64,000 bases of DNA from UBA1181 sp045226255 (GCA_045226255.1 JBGVCG010000002.1:26349-90348), one strand, 5' to 3'; numbered from the stretch's first letter, positions 18,286 through 26,582 are shown. The notes: a model not told the origin generated them from the letters alone. A program made the numbers and translations.

Positions 18286-18341
18286 GAAAGAGGGTGTATC
18301 ATGTGTGAACTTCGCAAGTTGAACATGATACACCCTCTTTC
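18286..18341. terminator. Long perfect inverted repeat between convergent genes (probable bidirectional terminator)
   Basis: A 19-bp perfect inverted repeat (18286-18304 with 18323-18341) encloses a second 5-bp hairpin AACTT-CGC-AAGTT. It lies 18 nt beyond the stop of the minus-strand protease gene and after the guaA terminator. Only weak T tracts flank it, so a pure terminator role is likely but not certain. Confidence 0.6.
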
Positions 18342-18359
18342 TATATCTTTCAGATAACC

Positions 18360-19250
18360 TTATTGCCTGATTACTTCTATGTTTCGTGTCCTTTGATGAT
18401 TGGCCACGATTTTAATGATTGGGGTGTTTTCAAATGCGATCAAGTTCGCATGATGGAAATTCAAAACCGCATCTTGCAATGATTGGTTTTCTTCTAAATC
18501 TTTTATGTTTAATCCAACTTCTTTTGCTTCATCTTTGCTTATATGTCTAGAATGTTCTTTGGATATGTCGTTGTCAAAGAATTTTTTCATTATTTTCTTG
18601 ACACAGTCTTTCTCATAGTGCTTCTCTAAGAATTTTGTCATCATCTCTTCTGTCATTGCTATGGATTGTTTGCATGAGAACAAAAATGTCGGACCATATT
18701 GAATTATTTTTTGCCATAAGATTTTTGATTCAGGTCTTGTTTTTATATCATCGACAGCTTGATCAAATTCTTTTAATACGGATTGACATGCAACACCTCC
18801 ATATTGAGGGTCGAAAGGCCCTAAACAGGATTGCTTCCCCATGATAATCTCTTTGCATGATAATGAAATCATAGAACCTGCAGACATTGCCATTTGTGGG
18901 ATGATGACTCTTATGTTGTCATCGAATATAGCATATAGATATTTGATGATCTGTTCAGTTGCGGCTGTAGCTCCTCCGGGAGTATGTAATATTAGATCCA
19001 AACCTTTGTCTTTCTCTTTCATGCCTTTGATGACATCCATGATGAAATTGAGGTCATTGTCACATATGCTAGAATTTCGGACAGTGGGGTGTGTTAAAAA
19101 ACCCGAATAATATGATATTATGTTTCTCTTTGTAATGTCATGGATATCATTTAAATATTCATCATGTAGTGCAAATAGAGAATCGGGATTTAAGACTCGT
19201 CCATTAGGTGTTTGTACGAGGCATTTGTCTATAATATCTTTTCGAGACAT
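18360..19250 (-). CDS. SDH-type Clp-fold serine protease (serine dehydrogenase proteinase family)
   Basis: The 296-residue protein resembles the SDH_sah family of Clp/SppA-fold serine proteases. Visible motifs are LILHTPGGATAATEQI (about 87-102), the oxyanion/substrate strand typical of this fold, and MAMSAGSMISL with S123 as the likely nucleophile. CLGPFDPQYGG (about 142-152) matches the conserved GPxDPQ segment. No signal peptide or membrane segment is seen, so it should act in the cytosol. It is transcribed after a 61-residue acidic gene with a 9-nt gap. The gene is AT-richer than the surrounding housekeeping genes and sits in an accessory island. Its substrate is unknown. Confidence 0.8.
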   Translation of the reverse strand: MSRKDIIDKCLVQTPNGRVLNPDSLFALHDEYLNDIHDITKRNIISYYSGFLTHPTVRNSSICDNDLNFIMDVIKGMKEKDKGLDLILHTPGGATAATEQIIKYLYAIFDDNIRVIIPQMAMSAGSMISLSCKEIIMGKQSCLGPFDPQYGGVACQSVLKEFDQAVDDIKTRPESKILWQKIIQYGPTFLFSCKQSIAMTEEMMTKFLEKHYEKDCVKKIMKKFFDNDISKEHSRHISKDEAKEVGLNIKDLEENQSLQDAVLNFHHANLIAFENTPIIKIVANHQRTRNIEVIRQ

Positions 19251-19259
19251 GTTGTTTTT

Positions 19260-19445
19260 TTATAAAATTGAAGTGCATTGAATGGTTTTGTCGTAGGCGG
19301 AATATTCTTCGAAATATCTTTGCTCGAAATACTGTTGCTCAAAATAATCCTTATTATTTTCAGGCTTTTTTTCTACATCCTCGACTGTGTATTTTTTGTC
19401 TGTTATCAGATTGTATTTGTCTAATAACTCTTTGTCATCTTTCAT
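19260..19445 (-). CDS. Small acidic protein upstream of the Clp-fold protease
   Basis: I do not recognise this 61-residue protein. It starts MKDDKELLDKYNLI and is rich in acidic, Tyr and Gln residues, with a near-repeat YFEQQ-YFEQR-YFEEY near residues 36-50. The frame can be read from an upstream start at 19481. That codon coincides with the predicted transcription start downstream of the minus-strand -7 box at 19486-19493, so the ATG at 19445 is preferred. It is followed 9 nt later by the protease gene, so it may be an adaptor, inhibitor or substrate of that protease; this is inference from position only. Confidence 0.55.
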   Translation of the reverse strand: MKDDKELLDKYNLITDKKYTVEDVEKKPENNKDYFEQQYFEQRYFEEYSAYDKTIQCTSIL

Positions 19446-19485
19446 ATTCGTAGGGTTTTGAAAAAAACATATTCTAAACATTGTA

Positions 19486-19493
19486 CAAATATA
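19486..19493 (-). promoter_or_regulatory. -7 promoter element (TATATTTG) of the small acidic protein-protease operon
   Basis: An exact TAnnTTTG match on the minus strand predicts a start near 19479 and a leader of about 35 nt before the ATG at 19445. Confidence 0.65.
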
Positions 19494-19643
19494 CTAAATT
19501 TATTTTTCCCCACTTCGTTTTTCTGATTATTAACATGAGTTTTTAGATTGAATGAAAAATTGCAGTTAAGTAAACTATCAAATTGTCTTATTTAGTTAGA
19601 TTCACTTCTTCCTCCACAATTCTACCTTTCCGATAAAATATAC

Positions 19644-19651
19644 TATCTTTG
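19644..19651 (+). promoter_or_regulatory. -7 promoter element (TATCTTTG) of the small membrane protein operon
   Basis: An exact TAnnTTTG match predicts a start near 19658, 35 nt before the ATG at 19693. It diverges from the promoter at 19486-19493, so the two operons share one roughly 150-bp control region. Confidence 0.65.
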
Positions 19652-19692
19652 CTTTACTCTCGATCGACGAGTTGGTATTACTAAAAACGGTA

Positions 19693-19941
19693 ATGATTAT
19701 GGAATGGATTTCTAATATTGATTGGAAGACAATGTTTGATGGTTGGGGGACTCAACTTATTGTGATAGTTGTCACCCTTGTAGTGGGTGGTGTAGGTTTC
19801 TATAAGAGGGGGAAGTCCTCTCAGACACAAAAGGCTGGTAATTATGCTAAACAGAGGCAAGAAGTGAAAAACTCTGATAAAAAAAAAGTCTCCCAATCCC
19901 AAGAGGCTGGGGACGACGCAGACCAAACTCAAATTGGATAG
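19693..19941 (+). CDS. Small single-pass membrane protein with QxQxAGD-type repeat motif
   Basis: The 82-residue protein (starting MIMEWISN; an alternative ATG lies at 19699 and an unlikely TTG at 19672) has one hydrophobic segment at about 21-37. A basic stretch and two similar segments follow: SQTQKAGNYAKQRQ and SQSQEAGDDADQTQIG. The second matches the N-terminal sequence of the protein encoded 2 nt downstream (QEQSQIAGDGCVQNQ). The shared motif and tight spacing suggest that the two act together, perhaps with the motif as an assembly element at the membrane. I know no named family for it. Confidence 0.65.
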   Translation: MIMEWISNIDWKTMFDGWGTQLIVIVVTLVVGGVGFYKRGKSSQTQKAGNYAKQRQEVKNSDKKKVSQSQEAGDDADQTQIG

Positions 19942-19943
19942 TT

Positions 19944-21008
19944 ATGCTGAACAAACAAGAACAAAGTCAGATAGCGGGTGATGGTTGTGTACAAAATCAG
20001 TATTCGAATTGTACAATCAATAATAATTCATCAGATCCCACATTGATTCGATCAATCGCACAAGAAATCGTTTCTAAGGAAATGCTTAATGTTTTTCGAA
20101 TATGCACGGAAGATGCATTGAAAATAGCAAAACAGAGAGATGAATTTTTTGCGTCTGTATTAATTCCCCGTTTGGAAAAGGTTGAATCTGCAGTGACAGA
20201 ACTAAGAGAACCAAAATTTCAAAATATGATTCAACAAGCCAGAGAGGTCGCTGCTCAAACTGATAGGAAGGAAGACTTTGATATGCTTTCGGAATTGCTC
20301 GTACATCATGTAGAGAACAGTAAGGACAGAATGTGTTATACGGCAATTAAACAAGCTATTAATATCGTTGATCAGGTCGATTTAAAAGCACTGTGCTCTT
20401 TGACTGTTATAAATGGGATTTTGTCCTATTATCCAACTGCAGGTACAATAAGGAAAGGACTCGAGGATTTGAATTGTATATTTCAGTCCTTTTTGATGGA
20501 GGACCTCCCTTCTGATAGGAAATGGATGGATCATTTAGATGTATTAAAAGCTATTCGGATATCAACTCTTAATTTGAATAGATTGGAACAGATTGTTTGG
20601 GCAAGGATGAATGGATATGCGTGTGTTGGTATAAAAAAGGATTCTGACGAACATCGTGAAGCTAATGAAATCATGGATGCAAATCAAATAAGCAGGTCGT
20701 ATTTAGTTGCTAATGAGTGTATGGACGGGTATCTTCGATTTAGTATATGTAACATGGATCGCGTTTATCCGGAATACAGGGATGCTGTTTCTCGTATTCT
20801 TAATTTGTATGAAAAGGCTGATTATTTGTTGGGTGTGGCTAGGAAGAATTTTGTGGAAATATGGGATTCTTATGATTCATTGAGGAAAATCAGGGTATGG
20901 TGGAATGCTATTCCTGCAGGTCTTGAACTTACTTCTGTTGGACGTGCTTTGGCAATCACAAATGCAAAAAGATTAGTTCCAACACTTCCCGACGTAAAAA
21001 ATATATAG
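19944..21008 (+). CDS. LPO_1073/Vpar_1526-like protein of unknown function
   Basis: The 354-residue protein begins MLNKQEQSQIAGDGCVQNQ, a Q-rich AGD motif followed by a polar Asn-rich linker (about 20-30) and then a mostly alpha-helical body. This architecture and length recall the LPO_1073/Vpar_1526 family, whose function is not established; I make that assignment from memory of the family's N-terminal pattern. There is no signal peptide or membrane segment. The coding sequence is AT-rich relative to neighbouring core genes. It is translated with the small membrane protein encoded 2 nt upstream, and the hsdR remnant begins 30 nt after its stop. Confidence 0.6.
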   Translation: MLNKQEQSQIAGDGCVQNQYSNCTINNNSSDPTLIRSIAQEIVSKEMLNVFRICTEDALKIAKQRDEFFASVLIPRLEKVESAVTELREPKFQNMIQQAREVAAQTDRKEDFDMLSELLVHHVENSKDRMCYTAIKQAINIVDQVDLKALCSLTVINGILSYYPTAGTIRKGLEDLNCIFQSFLMEDLPSDRKWMDHLDVLKAIRISTLNLNRLEQIVWARMNGYACVGIKKDSDEHREANEIMDANQISRSYLVANECMDGYLRFSICNMDRVYPEYRDAVSRILNLYEKADYLLGVARKNFVEIWDSYDSLRKIRVWWNAIPAGLELTSVGRALAITNAKRLVPTLPDVKNI

Positions 21009-21038
21009 TATATGTCTTGATTCAAATTGACTGGTATT

Positions 21039-21607
21039 ATGAGTAACCCCTTTACAGAAGACAGTCTTATACAAGCGGCGGCGGCCAACCTGCTCCATGA
21101 TGAGTTGGGCTGGAAGACGGTATTCGCTTTTGACGAGGAGAAACTCGGTGAGAATGGCACATTGGGACGCACCAGCCATGCCGAGGTGGTGTTAGTGCGT
21201 TATCTGAAGGAGGCGCTCAGAAAATTCAACCCTTGGATCTCCACACAGTAGGCGGAAGAGGTTGAGAGGAAGATGGTGTTCCATCCTCCATGACTCTCTC
21301 GATGCTAATCAACGAGCAGAAGTATAACCTTATCAGAGATGGTGTGGAAGTCTCCTGCACCATGCCCAATGGCTCTGTGGAAAAACGGAAGGCTAAAGTC
21401 ATAGACTTCAAGGACCCAGAGAGTTGCAGTTTTATCGCAGTGCGTGAACTGTGGATAATGGACAGTTGCTACAAGCAGAGAGACGATAATGTAGGCTATG
21501 TGAACGGACTGCCCCTGCTATTTGTGGAACTGAAGAACCACTATGCCCAAAAATCGGTTGAATTTTTTGATTACGTTCCTTTGGGGGAGAACACGGATGT
21601 CGGGTGA
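21039..21607 (+). pseudogene. hsdR: Remnant of type I restriction enzyme subunit R (hsdR), N-terminal fragment
   Basis: The first frame (21039-21251) encodes MSNPFTEDSLIQAAAANLL followed by GWKTVFAFDEE, the usual start of HsdR, then hits a stop codon at 21249-21251. Coding resumes in another frame (from about 21290) with INEQKYNLIRDGV, KVIDFKDPE, VRELWIMD, VGYVNGLPLLFVELKNH, the conserved HsdR N-terminal nuclease region. It then ends after about 190 codons overall. The helicase domains are absent, and hsdM and hsdS are not in the window. At least one nonsense change, one frameshift and a 3' deletion have occurred, so this is a decayed restriction gene. Confidence 0.85.
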
Positions 21608-21671
21608 TGGTTACCGCACGAAAATTTTTTCGCCCCAACGCCTTCCTTTGCAACTATTTCGTTTTTATTTG

Positions 21672-21679
21672 TACATTTG
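21672..21679 (+). promoter_or_regulatory. -7 promoter element (TACATTTG) of the ion channel gene
   Basis: An exact TAnnTTTG match, with a TTG at 21648-21650 (21-nt spacer), lies 35 nt before the ATG at 21715. Confidence 0.65.
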
Positions 21680-21714
21680 CATATTTGATGTATTGAAATG
21701 TGTGACAGAATCTC

Positions 21715-22545
21715 ATGACAGATTTGAGAGATAAAATAAGGAAGATTTGTTCCAACAAGTGGTTTGAGTTGGTGATCACGATCATCATCATCGTGAATTC
21801 AGCCCTTATTGGATTGGAAACGTATGTGAAATCCGATACCATTTCACGGGTGCAGGATATTATCTTAGGCGTTTTCACCGTAGAAATCATCATGCGTTTC
21901 ATTGCGGCGAAGGATGTGCGGAGTTTCTTCCGTAGCGGTTGGAACCTCTTCGATTTGAGCTTGGTGATAATCGGTTATGTGCCGGATTCGTTGATGCCGA
22001 ACTCCTCCGCCATGATGGCCCTCCGTGTGTTGCGTGTGCTCCGTGTGTTGCGCCTGCTTCGGGCCTCCAAGGAGATCAAGCTGATCGTCACGGTCTTGCT
22101 GAAATCGATCACATCCATGTTTTGCAATATGCTCCTGTATCTAATCTTCATCTACTTATTCGCCATCATCGGTGTCGGCCTTTTCCGTATGCCCGACCCG
22201 CAGACGTTGAGCGGCGAGGAGTTGGTGCGGTATGAGGAGTATAAGCGTATCGCACCTAACAACCCGGATAACTCGTCCGACCCGTACGGATCCCTGGACG
22301 AGGCTATGTTCTCGCTTTTCCGTGTCATGACGGGTGAGGATTGGACCGACCTGCGCTATAACTTGGTGACGGCAAGCGAGATGGGTATCATCAAGACGCC
22401 AACCGTGGTGGTGACGCTCTTCCATGTCTTTTGGTTTATCATCGCCGCCTTCCTGTTGCTGAACTTGGTTACGGGCGCCATCCTCAACAATTACCAGAAG
22501 GAAAGGAGCCGGCAGGATGTGCATGTGGACGAAGAGGATTCGTAG
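21715..22545 (+). CDS. One-domain voltage-gated cation channel (bacterial NaV/CaV-like)
   Basis: The 276-residue protein has six transmembrane segments in the order of a voltage-gated channel subunit; a homotetramer is expected. S4 carries five arginines at three-residue spacing (R104, R107, R110, R113, R116) in ALRVLRVLRVLRLLRASK. The pore loop near 206-212 reads TGEDWTD, in the position of the NaChBac filter TLESWAS and matching the TxEDW pattern of one eukaryotic calcium-channel repeat. An unusually long S5-pore turret (about 158-190) precedes it. The last about 15 residues are acidic. Ion selectivity (sodium or calcium) cannot be settled from sequence. It stands alone with its own promoter. 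Confidence 0.88.
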   Translation: MTDLRDKIRKICSNKWFELVITIIIIVNSALIGLETYVKSDTISRVQDIILGVFTVEIIMRFIAAKDVRSFFRSGWNLFDLSLVIIGYVPDSLMPNSSAMMALRVLRVLRVLRLLRASKEIKLIVTVLLKSITSMFCNMLLYLIFIYLFAIIGVGLFRMPDPQTLSGEELVRYEEYKRIAPNNPDNSSDPYGSLDEAMFSLFRVMTGEDWTDLRYNLVTASEMGIIKTPTVVVTLFHVFWFIIAAFLLLNLVTGAILNNYQKERSRQDVHVDEEDS

Positions 22546-22617
22546 CCATAGGCGTCCCTTTGCCTCGGTAAGTGTGTCGTTTTTGTAAATAAATGAATAT
22601 TAAATAATTATTGGGTT

Positions 22618-23094
22618 ATGAGACGATTATTACTTTGTGTGTCATTGTTTCTTTCTCCAGTTTGTTTCCAAAGTCTACTTGCGAAAGGTTTGGATATGTT
22701 GGTTGTCGAACTGAAGTCGGATACATCTTACAATTTTTCGTTGAATGTTCCTCCCCGTTTTATGCTGAACGATGGGCGATTGGAGGTGGAGGGAGATCTG
22801 AATACCAGCTTTGCTGTGTCGGATGTCCGTCAAGTCTATTTCGCACCGTCCGCTGAGGTGGGAGTTTCTAAGGTGGATGGACGAGGTGATGTCACCATCT
22901 CCTATGTGGATAATAGCCGTTTGCAGGTCAATGGAGTTAATCCGGACGCTAAGGTCTGCTTGTATACAGTGGACGGAAAACTGCTCGGAGAGAAATCGGC
23001 GAGCGGAGACGTTGTGGAGGTTCAGTTGCCTAATGTGGCGGGAATCTATATGTTGCAGGTGAATGGTAGAACGTTTAAAGTCAGGAAGAGATGA
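22618..23094 (+). CDS. Small secreted protein with C-terminal sorting-type beta domain
   Basis: The 158-residue protein has a signal peptide (MRRLLLCVSLFLSPVCF) and a short mature part. The last 75 residues (LQVNGVNPDAKVCLYTVDGKLLG ... GIYMLQVNGRTFKVRKR) resemble the C-terminal beta domain of Bacteroidota secreted proteins (T9SS type A-like). No catalytic domain is visible. Its stop overlaps the next gene by 4 nt (ATGA), so the two are translationally coupled. Function is unknown. Confidence 0.65.
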   Translation: MRRLLLCVSLFLSPVCFQSLLAKGLDMLVVELKSDTSYNFSLNVPPRFMLNDGRLEVEGDLNTSFAVSDVRQVYFAPSAEVGVSKVDGRGDVTISYVDNSRLQVNGVNPDAKVCLYTVDGKLLGEKSASGDVVEVQLPNVAGIYMLQVNGRTFKVRKR

Positions 23095-24635
23095 AAAAAG
23101 GATTACTATTTTGTGGCGCATTGATGCTTTCCCTGGCGGGCCAGGCGGAGTCAATTTTGCGTGTTGAGTTTACGGATGGTACTTTTACGGACTATAGAGG
23201 GGACAAGATTGCAAACGTCACTTTCGAGGAGACGAGCAAGTGCGGTCTGATTCAAGGGAAGCGATTCGTGGATCTGGGGCTGCCGAGTGGCTTGAAGTGG
23301 GCCACCTGCGACGTTGGCTCGGATGACGAGAATGCCAATGGTAGCAAGTTCGCTTGGGCATTGACCACTCCTACAACAGCGGATCAAGTTCCTTGGTCTG
23401 ACTATAAATATTTTGACACGGAGAATAATGATGCACCGATGACGAAATATTGTGAAAATGAAAGGTTCGGCAAGGTCGATTCCCTTAATGTGTTGGAGCC
23501 TTCCGACGATGCGGCTTCCGTCCATTGGGGCGGCGAGTGGCGTATGCCGACGAAAGAGGAGGTGGAGGAGCTTGTCAGGGAGTGTAATATCTCTGCTGTC
23601 CGTGAAGCCAATCGGCTCGGTAATTTGTTCACTTCCGACAAGAATGGATATGAGTACGTCTCTTTGTTTTTCCCTTATCCTAGCCACCTGTCCAATTATT
23701 GGACTTCCTCGCTGTATGAGACGAGTAGCGTCATGGCCTATTACTATCAAATGGAAGATTTCTTTGGAAGCTATACTCCTTCGGTGTCCATAGGGCCCAA
23801 GGGGGCAGGGAGAGGCTCTACATGTTATGTTAGAGCCGTGTCCACGTCCAATAACATAGAAAAGGATCCTACGGTGGTTATCCACCTGAAGAATGGCGGC
23901 GTGGAGGAATATCTTTCCGCGCAAGTGAAGGACCTCTTTTTCTATGATTCGGAAGCATCCTCCACAAGCCAGGAGACCGGCTCTTTGGATGGCTATGGGT
24001 ATGTCGATTTAGGCTTGAGCGTCTTGTGGGCGACCCATAACGTAGGTGCCTCTTCGCCAGCAGGAAGAGGAGGATTGTACGCTTGGGGCGAGACGGAGGA
24101 GGAAGTGGGCGATACTTCTGTCTTGTATCCTACGGCGTATTCGGCTCTCCAGTATAAGTATTCGTTGGATGATAAGATTGACTCTGTTTCCAAATATTGT
24201 GTCGTGGATACTTTCGGTGTCGTGGATAATCTGGTGCGGCTTGAGGCGTCGGATGATGCCGCCAGTGTGAATTGGTCATCTAAATGGAGAATGCCTACCG
24301 TTGAAGAGTTGAACGAGCTGATGGAGAATTGCTCAGTTCTTTTCACGGACGATTATGAGGGCACTGGTATCAGTGGCATATTGTTGACCAGTAAGGTGCC
24401 GGGATATACCGACCGATCTATTTTCTTGCCGGGAAATGGCTATATCCAGTATGAACAAAAACCGACTGACGCAGAGGGTAAAGAATTGGCCGATCCATAT
24501 TATTGGTCTTCTTCTTTGTGTGAGGCTCGTTGTTGGCTTGCATGGCAAATGACCTTTTCGCTGAATCGTGGGTGGGAAGAGATAACTTTCCCAAGAACCA
24601 TCGGTGCATCGATACGTCCCGTGGCAGATAAGTGA
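23091..24635 (+). CDS. Secreted protein with two Fibrobacter-type major paralogous (FISUMP/DUF1566-like) domains
   Basis: The 514-residue protein has a signal peptide (MKKGLLFCGALMLSLAGQA). A short strand-rich part follows, then two copies of the domain that starts VDLGLPSGLKWATCDVG or VDLGLSVLWATHNVG and continues to WRMPTxEE and a C-terminal YVRAV or SIRPV strand (about 57-255 and 300-510). Each copy has the WGGEWRMP/WSSKWRMP signature. This domain is common in secreted Bacteroidota and Fibrobacter proteins and has no established enzymatic role. The gene is coupled by a 4-nt overlap to the small secreted protein before it. Confidence 0.75.
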   Translation: MKKGLLFCGALMLSLAGQAESILRVEFTDGTFTDYRGDKIANVTFEETSKCGLIQGKRFVDLGLPSGLKWATCDVGSDDENANGSKFAWALTTPTTADQVPWSDYKYFDTENNDAPMTKYCENERFGKVDSLNVLEPSDDAASVHWGGEWRMPTKEEVEELVRECNISAVREANRLGNLFTSDKNGYEYVSLFFPYPSHLSNYWTSSLYETSSVMAYYYQMEDFFGSYTPSVSIGPKGAGRGSTCYVRAVSTSNNIEKDPTVVIHLKNGGVEEYLSAQVKDLFFYDSEASSTSQETGSLDGYGYVDLGLSVLWATHNVGASSPAGRGGLYAWGETEEEVGDTSVLYPTAYSALQYKYSLDDKIDSVSKYCVVDTFGVVDNLVRLEASDDAASVNWSSKWRMPTVEELNELMENCSVLFTDDYEGTGISGILLTSKVPGYTDRSIFLPGNGYIQYEQKPTDAEGKELADPYYWSSSLCEARCWLAWQMTFSLNRGWEEITFPRTIGASIRPVADK

Positions 24636-24660
24636 TAATCATCTAAATGTATAGTGTATC

Positions 24661-26547
24661 ATGAAGAAGTATTTAATTTTAAACGTTTTCATGCTCTGTG
24701 CGGCTCTTTCGTTCTCACAGGGTGATGTGACTTTGGGCATGCGTATCGCTGCCTTGCGTTATCCGGAGGTGGGTGTGCCACAAAACGACCTCATGCCAGT
24801 GGTGGTGAGCGGTAAAATCGGTTTTGTCAATCGTGACGGAGAGGTGGCCTTGCCTCCTACCTACGACAAGGAGAGGGAGATCGAGACGTATCGTTTCCGC
24901 GATGGTCTTATGATCGTGAAGAAGAACGGCAAGTATGGCTACTTGAACACGAAGCTGGAGGAGGTGATCCCTTGCCAGTTCGAGGAGGCTAGACCGTTCG
25001 ATGACGGATTGGCCGCTGTGAAGAAAGATAAGATGTGGGGATTCATCGATAAGAAGGGCGAGAATGTGATACCTTTCGGCTACAAGAGGGTATGCTCCTT
25101 CTCTTTCGGTATGGCTGCCGTGGTAGGTGATGTGGATTCCATCGGTTTCATCGATAAATTCGGCATCATGACTATCCCTTGCCAATTTGACAACGTGGGT
25201 CAGCCTGCCTTTATGGAGGATGGCCGTTGCGCTGTGAGGAAGAATGGCGTGGGTGTCTTCATCGATAAGAGAGGAGAGATTATCGGTAATATGTCGGAAG
25301 GTGACGCTGAACCTCAGCTGACTAAGCCCGTCTTGAAAAGTGCGAAGGATGAATTCTCCATGGCTTCTTACCAATTGGCGGAGACTCCATACGACGATGC
25401 GTGGCCGTTTGTGGATGGTTACTCCATCGTGATGAAGAAAGAGGGTAACGAAAAGCGTTTCGGTGTGGTTTCCATCAAGGGCAAAGAGGTGGTTCCTTGC
25501 TCGTTCGACCAAATCGCTGGTCCGTTCAGAGGACCTGTATCCTATTTCATCATCAAGAAATCAACAGGCTATGGTGCCTACGATGTGGATGGAAAGGAGA
25601 TCCTCCCTTGCGAATATCAGTCTATCGGCAAGGAGGGTAGCCAATTGATCATGATTGAGAAGGACGGCAAGAAGGGTTTTGCGGATGCCTCCGGTAAGGT
25701 GGTGATCCCTTGCCAATTCGAAGATGCCCGTCCGTTCAACGCGGCTAACGTGACCGCTGTGGAGGAGAAGAAGAAGGATAAGATGGTTTGGAACTTCATC
25801 GACCGTACCGGTAAGGTGATCGCTTCCCCTGCTTATGACGATGCGCTTGCCTTCGTGAACGGTGTATGCCCTGTGCAAAGAAAAGGCAAATGGGGCTTTG
25901 TGAACGAGTCGTTGAAGGAGATCTCTTCGTTGAAATATGAATATACTTTCTCTGACATCAGGGAGAAATGGTCATACCTCCGCTCTTTGCCGGGCGACCC
26001 TATTCCAGTATCACGTGCCGGCAAGTACGGCTTCATCGACATGAAGGGCAAGGAGGTGATCAAGTGCCAGTACGATGAGGCGCTCGCCTTCCGCAATGGC
26101 TTGGCTAGGGTGAAGATGAACGGTGCTGTGACCTACATAGACAAGAAGGGTCAGGTGGTGGATAACCAAACCCCTGCCAATCGTAAGAGCATCCGCCAAT
26201 CCATGGATGAGCAACCTGTCGTTACGAAGGAGAAGAACGGTATGAAGGCGCTTGTCTTGGAGAGCGACGAGACTGCTGGCGAGCAGGTCACTCCATACAT
26301 CTTCGACGACCTTGGTGCTAATTATATCGATGGCTTGGCACCGGTGAAGGTGGTAGGCAAGTGGGGTCTGATCAATGCCAAGGGCGAGATCGTTGTCCCT
26401 TGTATCTACGACGGCGTCGAGATCAGCGAGCAGGGCACGGCTATCGTCCGTGTAGGCTCGAAGAAGGGCTTCATCAACAAGATGGGTGAATCCTTGTTGC
26501 CTCTTTCCAATGCGGGTAAGGCACAGTGGATACCGATTCGTCGTTAA
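24661..26547 (+). CDS. WG-repeat protein, secreted
   Basis: The 628-residue protein has a signal peptide (MKKYLILNVFMLCAALSFSQ) followed by many WG (KWG) repeats. Each is a short beta unit of the type GKxGFxxxxGxxVIPCxYDxAxxFxxGLAxV, running through most of the protein. Examples are KMWGFIDKKGENVIP near 125-139 and KWGLINAKGEIVVPC near 580. WG repeats form beta structures of unknown role in cell-envelope and extracellular proteins. No enzymatic domain is seen. It lies 25 nt after the secreted FISUMP-domain gene and 35 nt before priA, with no terminator visible on either side. Confidence 0.82.
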   Translation: MKKYLILNVFMLCAALSFSQGDVTLGMRIAALRYPEVGVPQNDLMPVVVSGKIGFVNRDGEVALPPTYDKEREIETYRFRDGLMIVKKNGKYGYLNTKLEEVIPCQFEEARPFDDGLAAVKKDKMWGFIDKKGENVIPFGYKRVCSFSFGMAAVVGDVDSIGFIDKFGIMTIPCQFDNVGQPAFMEDGRCAVRKNGVGVFIDKRGEIIGNMSEGDAEPQLTKPVLKSAKDEFSMASYQLAETPYDDAWPFVDGYSIVMKKEGNEKRFGVVSIKGKEVVPCSFDQIAGPFRGPVSYFIIKKSTGYGAYDVDGKEILPCEYQSIGKEGSQLIMIEKDGKKGFADASGKVVIPCQFEDARPFNAANVTAVEEKKKDKMVWNFIDRTGKVIASPAYDDALAFVNGVCPVQRKGKWGFVNESLKEISSLKYEYTFSDIREKWSYLRSLPGDPIPVSRAGKYGFIDMKGKEVIKCQYDEALAFRNGLARVKMNGAVTYIDKKGQVVDNQTPANRKSIRQSMDEQPVVTKEKNGMKALVLESDETAGEQVTPYIFDDLGANYIDGLAPVKVVGKWGLINAKGEIVVPCIYDGVEISEQGTAIVRVGSKKGFINKMGESLLPLSNAGKAQWIPIRR

Positions 26548-26582
26548 TGGATAGGGCGTTTATGCCTTTGTGATTTGAGGAG

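Noticed and set aside
21027..21607. Two separate small genes in the hsdR region
   Set aside because: Both frames encode consecutive HsdR segments with a stop and frameshift between, so it is one pseudogene.
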